DNA from: an uncultured Gammaproteobacteria bacterium
GTDB taxonomy: Bacteria; Pseudomonadota; Gammaproteobacteria; Arenicellales; CAJQKF01
Assembly (NCBI GenBank): GCA_905478855.1
Contig: CAJQKF010000069.1
Location: 1-50,649 of the forward strand
Length of the DNA: 50,649 bases
Direction: 5' to 3'
How positions within the stretch are numbered: position 1 is the first letter of the stretch; every line of letters begins with the position of its first letter. A program made the translations under genes and the position numbers. Below are positions 1 to 6,784 of the stretch, in pieces. The notes beneath the pieces were generated by a model. The model ran no database searches, was not told where the DNA came from, and was given only the letters and a program-made list of their open reading frames with translations.

Positions 1-12
1 AGTATGAATCAT

Positions 13-71
13 GAGAGTTACCTTTAACGTTTTGTGTGATGTAAGCAATTACATCAAAACGGGTAACTCTC
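13..71. repeat. Long imperfect hairpin with GCAA loop
   Basis: The outer arms GAGAGTTACC (13-22) and GGTAACTCTC (62-71) are perfect inverted repeats. Inside them CGTTT (28-32) pairs with AAACG (57-61) and TGATGTAA (37-44) pairs with TTACATCA (49-56), closing on a GCAA tetraloop (45-48). Together this gives about 23 pairs in 59 bases. It lies just past the truncated 3' end of the glycosyltransferase fragment. No T-tract follows on either strand, so it is not a classical terminator. A second, weaker inverted repeat (CTAATC 85-90, GATTAG 105-110) sits beside it. It could be a small repetitive extragenic element or the end of a mobile element; the sequence alone does not decide. Confidence 0.6.
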
Positions 72-120
72 TTCTTTGCAACCTCTAATCATTGCAATGT
101 GTCAGATTAGATCGAAACTT

Positions 121-492
121 CTACAGAATATCATTATCTCCAATATTACTTTCTAGGTAACGAATGAATTCCATGTTTTCGAAAACAATATCGCCGTCTG
201 TAAAGACCACATAATCATATTTGTTTAAATTTTCGCTAATGATTCTAAATTTATTAAAAGTGACGTGGGCCCATTGTCCTACTCGAAAATCTTGTAAATC
301 ATGAATGACCTCAGAATTATCCTTTACCATATGAACAAGATCATGCTCTTTACTTAGTTCTTCATAACATCTCGGGTCTAAACAATAACAGTGCAAATAA
401 CTTTCGAACCCAATTCGCCTCAAAGACTCTAAGCAATTTCTTGTGAAATCAAGATATCCTGAGTTGGTCAATGTTATAAACGTTACTTTCAC
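121..492 (-). pseudogene. Truncated nucleotide-diphospho-sugar transferase-like glycosyltransferase
   Basis: GTG-started reading frame of 123 residues. The N-terminus (MKVTFITLTNSGYLDF) is a Rossmann-type beta strand and the C-terminal part has VVFTDGDIVFEN, which looks like the DxD metal/nucleotide-sugar site of nucleotide-diphospho-sugar transferases. Such enzymes normally run 200-300 residues, with acceptor-site sequence after the DxD motif. Here the frame stops about 20 residues later and no continuation is visible in the 120 bases beyond, so I read it as a 3'-truncated gene. A remnant of the same N-terminus recurs at 1603-1680. If expressed it would probably be inactive. Its original role was probably surface polysaccharide synthesis (inference). 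Confidence 0.55.
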
Positions 493-550
493 TACTTTAA
501 GCCCCTTCGGTAATTTAATCGCACAAACACCAAATCCGTTTCTGATCAGT
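447..550. repeat. Imperfect ~104-bp direct repeat, copy 1
   Basis: This stretch aligns almost without gaps to 1635-1737, including an identical block TCGCACAAACACCAAATCC. On the minus strand it carries the first ~15 codons of the truncated transferase (121-492) plus ~58 bases of its upstream region. The repeat therefore looks like promoter plus gene start, duplicated with the gene rather than on its own. Confidence 0.7.
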
Positions 551-689
551 CAAATCGAATTGAACTGGCTCGTCGGCCCACTGAAATCATCAAATCTGAA
601 CTCCCACCACGCTGAAAATTTCACAACCTAGCTAGGGTCCTTAATTGCCGAGCAGTCGATTCTAAAAGGACTACTGAAATTATCAATCC

Positions 690-1610
690 TTAATGGGAAA
701 AACGGTAAAGATAGCGGAGCAGTTTCTGTCTATTCTTTAAATAGATTAGGTAGTAAGGGTAAATCTTGCTCTCTGTGTGGATATATATTCTTTTCCAACT
801 CGGAATGGATTTTGCTTCAATCACTAGTTCCTGATCGAATTCACATTGAAAAACCTTGCAGTGGTAGTCTAGTTGAACTTTTGGATAGTACTTCTTATAT
901 AGTAAATAAAATAAAGACTGATCAGAGCCGATTAAGGGAGCCTTAGTGACATCCATGTCTGGGACTATCTTTCGATAAAATGCTGTCTCGGTAATAAAAA
1001 CCCCTGAATTTATGTACTTGTGTGCGCTCTTTTTCTCCTTCCCTATCTTGTCGCAAAAACTTAGGACATCATATTTTTCTAACTGTTCAGCAGGCCAGAA
1101 GTTTTGTGCAGCATTTAATAGCATTTTACATTCAGGCTTACTTTTTATCTCTTCGAGAATCCGATCTAGCTTATCTACAGCAAAGGTATCATCTGTATCC
1201 ATGAGCAGGAAGTATTTGGTCGTAATTAGAGGAAGCTCCTTGATTAAAAGGGCAATTTTTTCTGAGTTCTTCCAGTTTTTAACTTCAGAGCCTAATACTC
1301 TGTATGGCATACCAAAATAATCCAAGCTTCTTGGTGCGCTACCCATTTCTTTTAAGTTAGTTATAAAAATGACGGTTAATTCCTTGCATATGTCTGGAGT
1401 CGGAAGCTCTCTACTTGCAGGAATTTCGTATTTAATCATCTCCTTTCGGTCCAAAAAAGTCTGGCCTGAAGGCCCTTTGACGAAATTAAAAAACAATTTT
1501 TTAATCTTCAAAATGCCTACAATATTATTGGGACCACCAACGTAACCGGGGTGATGGAATATTATCGGGTAAGTCCCAAATAATTTATTTCTGATTTTAA
1601 AGTTATGCAT
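690..1610 (-). CDS. PLOD-like glycosyltransferase (GT domain protein)
   Basis: A 306-residue soluble protein. Diagnostic segments occur in the order seen in the glycosyltransferase domain of procollagen lysyl hydroxylase/galactosyltransferase (PLOD) proteins: a beta strand TVIFITN (~79-85), LLMDTDDTF with the metal-binding DxDD (~135-143), KYINSGVFI (~198-206), GSDQSLFYLLY (~228-238) and LDYHCKVFQCEFD (~247-259). It probably transfers a sugar from a UDP-sugar onto a surface glycan or protein; the acceptor is unknown. The ATG at 1608-1610 overlaps the end of a 25-codon remnant of another transferase (1603-1680), so this gene seems to have been joined behind an older gene start. No usual lipopolysaccharide neighbours remain. 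Confidence 0.7.
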   Translation of the reverse strand: MHNFKIRNKLFGTYPIIFHHPGYVGGPNNIVGILKIKKLFFNFVKGPSGQTFLDRKEMIKYEIPASRELPTPDICKELTVIFITNLKEMGSAPRSLDYFGMPYRVLGSEVKNWKNSEKIALLIKELPLITTKYFLLMDTDDTFAVDKLDRILEEIKSKPECKMLLNAAQNFWPAEQLEKYDVLSFCDKIGKEKKSAHKYINSGVFITETAFYRKIVPDMDVTKAPLIGSDQSLFYLLYKKYYPKVQLDYHCKVFQCEFDQELVIEAKSIPSWKRIYIHTESKIYPYYLIYLKNRQKLLRYLYRFSH

Positions 1611-1680
1611 AAGTTGTAAGCTTTGTACTTGGTAAATTAAGATACCCTAAGTTCGTTAAGGTAATAAATTTCGCTTTCAC
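1603..1680 (-). pseudogene. N-terminal remnant of a transferase paralogue
   Basis: A GTG start followed by 24 codons and TAA encodes VKAKFITLTNLGYLNL and then unrelated residues. The first 16 residues match the start of the truncated transferase at 121-492 (MKVTFITLTNSGYLDF), and the DNA upstream matches too (the ~104-bp repeat). It is a duplicated gene start whose body was lost or replaced. It may now act only as a leader for the PLOD-like gene, whose ATG overlaps it. Confidence 0.5.
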
Positions 1681-1737
1681 TGCATAAGCCCATGCAGAAA
1701 TTTACTCGCACAAACACCAAATCCCTTTCTAATCAGT
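1635..1737. repeat. Imperfect ~104-bp direct repeat, copy 2
   Basis: Second copy of the repeat at 447-550, roughly three quarters identical by eye and best conserved at TCGCACAAACACCAAATCC. It contains the start of the transferase remnant and its upstream region on the minus strand, and marks a former tandem gene duplication. Confidence 0.7.
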
Positions 1738-1851
1738 TCGTCGTCGATTCAACACAATTATAATTAGTTACTAGGTTGGTTGTCATTGTCACTAGATGAA
1801 CTAACCACTTTTTTCTATAAATTATCAATTTATCGGGAAATACGGAAGCAA

Positions 1852-2050
1852 CTAGGCAGCAGCAAAATACCCCAAAACATCTTGCGTTGGTAAAACTTGT
1901 TGAAAATAGACGAGCAGCCATTGATCCATTTCCCCTTGAAGATGCTGATAAGAACTAATTCCAGCCTCAAACGCCTGCTAATAGACATATCAACGCCTCA
2001 AACGGCTCACTATTCCACGCATTACCAATGGCCGCTTTGAGTAGAGGCTG
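1852..2050 (-). pseudogene. Frameshifted coding remnant, family not recognised
   Basis: Two minus-strand frames join into protein-like sequence: LLKAAIGNAWNSEPFEALI, then after a one-base shift near 1967 AFEAGISSYQHLQGEMDQWL and further to VLGYFAAA and a stop at 1852. The composition is typical of real coding DNA and no start or intact frame remains. A short direct repeat (CCTCAAACGCCT / CCTCAAACGGCT, 32 bases apart) lies at the shift. I do not recognise the family. Confidence 0.3.
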
Positions 2051-2147
2051 TTTGAAAACTCCGTTTTAAAATATCGGTGATAAAAGTTTTCCTATAATCA
2101 GTAATACAGCAAACAAAGTAGTGTTAGTGGTCTTGAAATACGTAGTT

Positions 2148-2312
2148 TTATATCGGTTTGTGTAGCGCACTCCCATATTGTAAATTTTCTAATGAGTGTC
2201 CACAAGCGCTGAGGACTCGAGAGCCAGTCGTAAAAGTCAATCGATCACCTGCTTTTACCATTTTTCTGCCAGTATCAGACGATATCCAACCTAGATCATC
2301 GCGTCCGGCAAA
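2148..2312 (-). pseudogene. Possible C-terminal gene remnant
   Basis: An open minus-strand frame of 54 codons without a start codon near its upstream end. It reads as ordinary protein (for example DDLGWISSDTGRKMVKAGD) and ends in TAA at 2148. It may be the tail of a lost gene. It could also be chance, since 54 open codons are not rare. Confidence 0.2.
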
Positions 2313-2365
2313 TCAAGTTTGAATATTTACACTTTATCAGTAGCCGCAGCTTTGGTTGGGTAACT

Positions 2366-2818
2366 TCAAGCTTGTTGTGAACTAACCCGTGTCGAAGTCA
2401 ACAGAATACTTGTCTCTGATGTAGCTATACCATTTAGCCCTCTTATTCGGCTAAGCACTTCGTCGAAAGTTTCGAGGGAGTTAGTTTGTAGCTCAACAAT
2501 TATGTCCCAACGTCCGTTGGTGGAATGAATAGCGGTTACAGCCGGCTCTTCGAGTAGGCATGATTTTATTCGATGATATACATTTCCATCGAGTTCAATG
2601 TTCATGAGCGCTCGGACTAGCGCAAGATCATCGTTTGATCCGCTGACGAGTAAGGTTGTGTAACCTGTTATAACCCCGTTTTTCTCGAGTTTATTAATCC
2701 GGTTCTGTATGGTTGCTCGTGATACCCGTATTTCTTTTGATAGATGGGATATTGGCGTACGAGCATTTATTCGCAATAGGCCAATGAGCTTCCGGTCTAT
2801 GGAGTCTAAATATTGCAT
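2366..2818 (-). CDS. Lrp/AsnC-family transcriptional regulator
   Basis: 150 residues, the usual length. An N-terminal winged helix-turn-helix (~5-50: LDSIDRKLIGLLRINARTPI, then VSRATIQNRINKLEKNGVI) is followed by the ligand-binding RAM domain (~65-145). The gene is divergent from the aruH/aruI-like pair with a 129-bp shared promoter region containing three ATTGAT half-sites. Family members sense amino acids, so the likely role is control of the neighbouring arginine catabolic genes (inference). In Pseudomonas aeruginosa, aruHI is controlled by the two-component pair AruRS; no such pair is seen here. Confidence 0.9.
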   Translation of the reverse strand: MQYLDSIDRKLIGLLRINARTPISHLSKEIRVSRATIQNRINKLEKNGVITGYTTLLVSGSNDDLALVRALMNIELDGNVYHRIKSCLLEEPAVTAIHSTNGRWDIIVELQTNSLETFDEVLSRIRGLNGIATSETSILLTSTRVSSQQA

Positions 2819-2852
2819 ATAGTTAGTTTATATTATCAAAATGTCAACATTC

Positions 2853-2889
2853 TATCAATTTTATAGAGCATTGATTCTATTTATTGATA
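2853..2889. promoter_or_regulatory. Candidate Lrp-type operator in divergent promoter
   Basis: TATCAAT (2853-2859) is inverted relative to ATTGAT (2870-2875) and ATTGATA (2883-2889), giving repeated half-sites in an AT-rich divergent intergenic region. The spacing would suit an Lrp-type dimer or multimer. This is a pattern observation only. Confidence 0.35.
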
Positions 2890-2947
2890 TTTCTTCGTGA
2901 CATACTCTCGAAAAATTCATATCACTTTTTAAGCTTTGGGAGTATCT

Positions 2948-4126
2948 ATGCACTATAGCGAATTAGCTCATCGATTGGATTGTTCATCGTCTGAAGCTTG
3001 GAAAACCCATGATAGGGCGATAAACCTGCAGCAACGTGGGGAGGATGTTGTTGTTCTATCAATTGGCGACCCAGATTTCAGAACACCTGATCCCATCATT
3101 GATAATGCTGTTAGTCATATGCGAGTTGGCCGAACACATTATTCACCGGCTCTCGGGGAATTAAATTTGCGACGGGCTGTTGCTGATTATGAAACAAGAG
3201 TGTCGGCCCACCCATGTGATTTTGATGAAGTATCAATATACCCCGGTGTTACTGCTGCATTGTACGCGGTAATGAGCTGTGTTCTTAATGGTGGGGATGA
3301 AGTCGTCGTTGTCGATCCATGGTACGTAGGGTATGCACCCATAATGAAGGCCTTGAACGTTTCCGTAAAGTTTGTTCCGACCCATTCTGCCGATCGTTTC
3401 GAACCACAATTCGATGACTTCGTTACTGCGATAACGGATAAGACAAAAGTTATTTTATTGAATACGCCCGGTAACCCAACGGGCGCTATTATCCCTCGGC
3501 AAACGTTACATAAGTTAGCGCAACATTGTGCTCGATTGGGTATTTGGCTGGTATGTGATGAAGTGTATTCAATGTTCACCTATGAGAAACCGCATATTTC
3601 TTTGCGGTCGGCAGCAGATACTCTTGACAATGTCGTTGTGATTGACGGTCTATCAAAATCCCACGCAATGAGCGGTTGGCGAATGGGCTGGGCTGTTGCA
3701 CCTGTGTCTCTTACTCAGCACTTGGGTAGATTTTCTGAAATGTCAACCTTTGGGTGTCCTCAGTTTATTCAAGATGCCGCTGCATTTGCATTAAACAATG
3801 ATGAATATTATGTTGCAGATATGTGCAAAGCTTATCAAGCTCGGCGTGACCTAGTCTGTGGCATTCTTGGTCGAGTTCCGAAGATAAACTATATAAGACC
3901 GGCCGCTGGAATGTTCGTCATGGTTGATATTAGTAGTGTAGAGTCTGACGATAAAATATTTGCAGAAAACCTTTTGGATGCAGAGTTATTATCCGTGCTG
4001 CCCGGTAGCGCATTTGGTAATGCATTGAAAGGATATGTTCGATTATCTCTGGTGCAGCCTGAGGAAGTATTACAAACTGGCTGTAAACGCTTAGAAAAAT
4101 TTATTCAGCATTCAGCAGCGAAATAA
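2948..4126 (+). CDS. aruH: Arginine:pyruvate transaminase-like aminotransferase (AruH-like)
   Basis: Class I/II PLP aminotransferase of 392 residues. SIGDPDF (~38-44), LNTPGNPTG (~171-179), CDEVY (203-207) and GLSKSHAMSGWRMGW place the PLP lysine at K237. The overall sequence resembles P. aeruginosa AruH, which transfers the amino group of L-arginine to pyruvate to give 2-ketoarginine, and the partner decarboxylase lies 37 bp downstream. I chose ATG 2948 over the upstream TTG 2936 because GGGAG lies 5 bases before the ATG. Substrate assignment rests on similarity plus neighbour; another amino acid is possible. Confidence 0.75.
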   Translation: MHYSELAHRLDCSSSEAWKTHDRAINLQQRGEDVVVLSIGDPDFRTPDPIIDNAVSHMRVGRTHYSPALGELNLRRAVADYETRVSAHPCDFDEVSIYPGVTAALYAVMSCVLNGGDEVVVVDPWYVGYAPIMKALNVSVKFVPTHSADRFEPQFDDFVTAITDKTKVILLNTPGNPTGAIIPRQTLHKLAQHCARLGIWLVCDEVYSMFTYEKPHISLRSAADTLDNVVVIDGLSKSHAMSGWRMGWAVAPVSLTQHLGRFSEMSTFGCPQFIQDAAAFALNNDEYYVADMCKAYQARRDLVCGILGRVPKINYIRPAAGMFVMVDISSVESDDKIFAENLLDAELLSVLPGSAFGNALKGYVRLSLVQPEEVLQTGCKRLEKFIQHSAAK

Positions 4127-4163
4127 AAGCATTTTGCTTTTGAAAAAATAATTAGGTGAAGAC

Positions 4164-5765
4164 ATGAAAACCTGTGGTGAAGTATTGGTCGAGTTGCTGG
4201 ACGGATATGGCATAGATACTGTATTCGGTATACCGGGAGTGCATACAGTCGAGCTGTATCGTGGTCTCGATAACTGTAAATTGCGCCATGTTACGCCTCG
4301 CCATGAACAGGGCGCTGGATTTATGGCCGACGGTTTTTTCAGATCGAGTGGGCGAGTGGCGGCTTGTTTTATTATAACCGGGCCGGGTATGACTAATATT
4401 GTAACGGCTATGGGCCAGGCATTGGCAGATTCTATTCCGATGCTGGTTATTTCTTCAGTGAATCATACTTATAAGCTGGCAATGGGGCACGGTGAGCTCC
4501 ACGAATTGCCAAATCAACGCAATTTGATAAGCGGGGTGTCCCGCTTTAGTCATACTCTGATGAGACCGGATGAATTGCCAGAGTTATTGGCGCGTGCATT
4601 CGCTATTTTTAATTGCGATCGGCCAGGGCCTGTTCATATCGAAATTCCTATAGACGTAATTACCGCCAAAGCCAATCACATCGATATTAAAATCCCTTCC
4701 CGACCTTACGCTCCATCAGCTTCAGCCGCTGCCATTGAAGCCGCCATTGAGTTGTTGAAAACGGCCAAACGACCACTTATTATTGTAGGTGGAGGTGCAG
4801 TTAATGCCTCGGACGAATTGATCGGTGTGGCAGAGAAACTCGATTCACCGGTAGTCAATACGGTAAATGCAAAAGGTGTTATTCCATACAGTCATCCGCT
4901 GGCAATAGGTGGATCACCCTCAAGTACAATTGTGCGTGATGAAATTCGTGATGCCGATGTAGTGCTTGCAGTTGGTACTGAGTTTGGAGAGACGGATTTC
5001 GACTATTTTTATTTAGGTGGTACCGTTCGAAATGGGAAGCTAATTCGTGTCGATATAGACTCTGCCCAACTAACACGAAATCAAAAAGCTGATGTTGCGA
5101 TTTGTAGCGATGCAACATTAGCTTTGCAGATGTTGCAGCAACGAATGTCGGATAATTTTGGCAAAGATACTGATGGTGTGGGCCGTGCTAAAAACATGCG
5201 AGTGTTACTCAAGGAATCGAGAAATAGTGGGTATGAATCTTTTTTCAGCGTTATTCGAAGTGCATTGCCCGATGTTATTATTGCCGGTGATTCTACACAA
5301 CCCGTATATTATGCGTGGCAGCATTATGAAACAGAATTCCCACGTGCCTATTTTCACTCAGCTTCGGGTTTTGGTACTTTAGGTTATGCAATACCGTCGG
5401 CTATTGGAGCAAAGTTAGCGAATCCAAGTCGCCCTGTTATTGGTCTAATTGGCGATGGTGCTGTGCAGTTCACTGCAGGTGAACTAGCCAGCGCGGCAGA
5501 ACTCGGTGTGCCGGTTATCTTTTTGGTGTGGAATAATCATGGATATGGAGAAATAAAAAGAGCGATGATTAATGGCAATCTGCCCCAGATAGGTGTCGAT
5601 ATTCATACTCCCGATTTTCTTGGTCTGGGAAAAGCCATGGGCTGTGAATCGGTTCGAGCGCAAAACCTGGGGCAATTAGAAACGGAATTGCAATTAGCGT
5701 CGACAAGACAAGGCCCCAGTTTAATAGAGGTAAGACAGGAAGACTTTGCCGACGGCTATGTTTAA
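4164..5765 (+). CDS. aruI: Thiamine-diphosphate-dependent 2-ketoarginine decarboxylase-like enzyme (AruI-like)
   Basis: 533 residues with the three-domain layout of acetolactate synthase-type enzymes. The pyrimidine-binding domain carries the catalytic glutamate in RHEQGAGFMADG (E48), a central domain follows, and the pyrophosphate-binding domain has the GDG (430-432) to NN (457-458) thiamine motif. Beside an AruH-like transaminase, the best reading is decarboxylation of 2-ketoarginine (5-guanidino-2-oxopentanoate) to 4-guanidinobutyraldehyde. AGGTGA precedes the ATG. The later pathway steps (aldehyde oxidation, guanidinobutyrase) are not in the window. A generic 2-oxoacid decarboxylase remains possible. 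Confidence 0.75.
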   Translation: MKTCGEVLVELLDGYGIDTVFGIPGVHTVELYRGLDNCKLRHVTPRHEQGAGFMADGFFRSSGRVAACFIITGPGMTNIVTAMGQALADSIPMLVISSVNHTYKLAMGHGELHELPNQRNLISGVSRFSHTLMRPDELPELLARAFAIFNCDRPGPVHIEIPIDVITAKANHIDIKIPSRPYAPSASAAAIEAAIELLKTAKRPLIIVGGGAVNASDELIGVAEKLDSPVVNTVNAKGVIPYSHPLAIGGSPSSTIVRDEIRDADVVLAVGTEFGETDFDYFYLGGTVRNGKLIRVDIDSAQLTRNQKADVAICSDATLALQMLQQRMSDNFGKDTDGVGRAKNMRVLLKESRNSGYESFFSVIRSALPDVIIAGDSTQPVYYAWQHYETEFPRAYFHSASGFGTLGYAIPSAIGAKLANPSRPVIGLIGDGAVQFTAGELASAAELGVPVIFLVWNNHGYGEIKRAMINGNLPQIGVDIHTPDFLGLGKAMGCESVRAQNLGQLETELQLASTRQGPSLIEVRQEDFADGYV

Positions 5766-5812
5766 TTTATTGATGCAAATTGATAGGGTAACAGGCAGTC
5801 AGGTTAGAAAAT

Positions 5813-5926
5813 ATGGGTTGCACGGGTGAAAAGAATTTCCGCACTAGTATGCGAAGACTTTGGTATTACGATAAAGATTTGGATGGTATAAATATGTTTG
5901 TTGATGTTGACTTAAGTTTCCTATGA
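5813..5926 (+). CDS. Possible 37-residue leader ORF coupled to phzF-like gene
   Basis: ATG at 5813, 37 codons, and a TGA at 5924-5926 that overlaps the ATG of the next gene (ATGA). It contains DKDLDGINMFVDVD, rich in acidic residues. The start-stop overlap would allow translational coupling. The ribosome-binding site is weak (AGG ~10 bases upstream) and the frame could be chance. Confidence 0.25.
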   Translation: MGCTGEKNFRTSMRRLWYYDKDLDGINMFVDVDLSFL

Positions 5927-6783
5927 AGTTTCCTATTACCTGGGTTGAAGTCTTTGCCCAGCAACCAATGACGGGTAGTTTACTCCCAGTTATTCACCAT
6001 GTCGATCAAGTAGAAACTCAACTGTTAGCTAAAATTGCTCGACGATTTCTTCAGGCTGAAACATCGTTTACCGTAAAGGCAACTCGGCCTAATGTGGATT
6101 ATCGTCATCGCATATTCACAGTTCATGGAGAAATTCCATTTGCGGGTCACCCATCTTTAGGGTGTGCAGCAGCTGTTACTCATCTTAAAGGTGTTTCTGA
6201 AAGCTCGTATGTTCAGCAAACCTTAAGTGGAACCCAGCAGTTACAAATTAGACTGCACGATAGAGAAGGACATGCCAGCATGGTGCAGAATAATGCTGAA
6301 TTTGGGCAGGTTGTTTCGGCGGATGCTATTCTAAAGGCTGTTGGATTAACAGAAAGTGTCTTGCATCCAACATTAAAACCACAAACGGTATCTACCGGAT
6401 TACCTGTAATTATTGTGCCGATAGATTCCATTGAGACGTTATCTGAAGCGAAACTTGACCGAGCAGATATGTACCAGGCATTGCAACCAATCGGTGATGC
6501 ATGGACACTAAATGTATATTTAGTTGCACAGACCATGTCGGGTCATTGGCGCGCTCGCTCGTTTGCACTGGACTTGGGCGGTGGTGAGGACCCAGCTACC
6601 GGGTCAGCAGCGGGTCCGTTCGGCGCCTATCTTAAACATCACCTTGGGGTTGAGAAAATCCAGATAGATCAGGGCATAGAAATGGGTATGCCCAGTAGAC
6701 TGTTTGTTGATGTTAGCAACGATATTATAGTTAGTGGACAGGTGCGTATAGTGGGCGATGGCTACTATGATATTCCAGTTTAA
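5923..6783 (+). CDS. PhzF-family isomerase/epimerase
   Basis: 286 residues, usual for PhzF. Typical segments are VEVFAQQPMTG at the N-terminus, QAETSF with the general acid/base glutamate (E46), HGEIPFAGHPSLGCA (~69-83) and the second-half DLGGGEDPATGSAAGPFGAY. The family has a diaminopimelate epimerase-like double-barrel fold and catalyses isomerisation; most members have unknown substrates. It follows the aruHI-like genes on the same strand after a 157-bp gap and converges with putA, whose stop is one base away, so a role in amino-acid conversion is plausible but unproven. Confidence 0.85.
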   Translation: MKFPITWVEVFAQQPMTGSLLPVIHHVDQVETQLLAKIARRFLQAETSFTVKATRPNVDYRHRIFTVHGEIPFAGHPSLGCAAAVTHLKGVSESSYVQQTLSGTQQLQIRLHDREGHASMVQNNAEFGQVVSADAILKAVGLTESVLHPTLKPQTVSTGLPVIIVPIDSIETLSEAKLDRADMYQALQPIGDAWTLNVYLVAQTMSGHWRARSFALDLGGGEDPATGSAAGPFGAYLKHHLGVEKIQIDQGIEMGMPSRLFVDVSNDIIVSGQVRIVGDGYYDIPV

Positions 6784-6784
6784 A

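Noticed and set aside
1733..1921. 62-residue minus-strand ORF
   Set aside because: Low-complexity Cys/Val/Thr-rich sequence with no start signal. It overlaps the better-looking decayed frame at 1852-2050.
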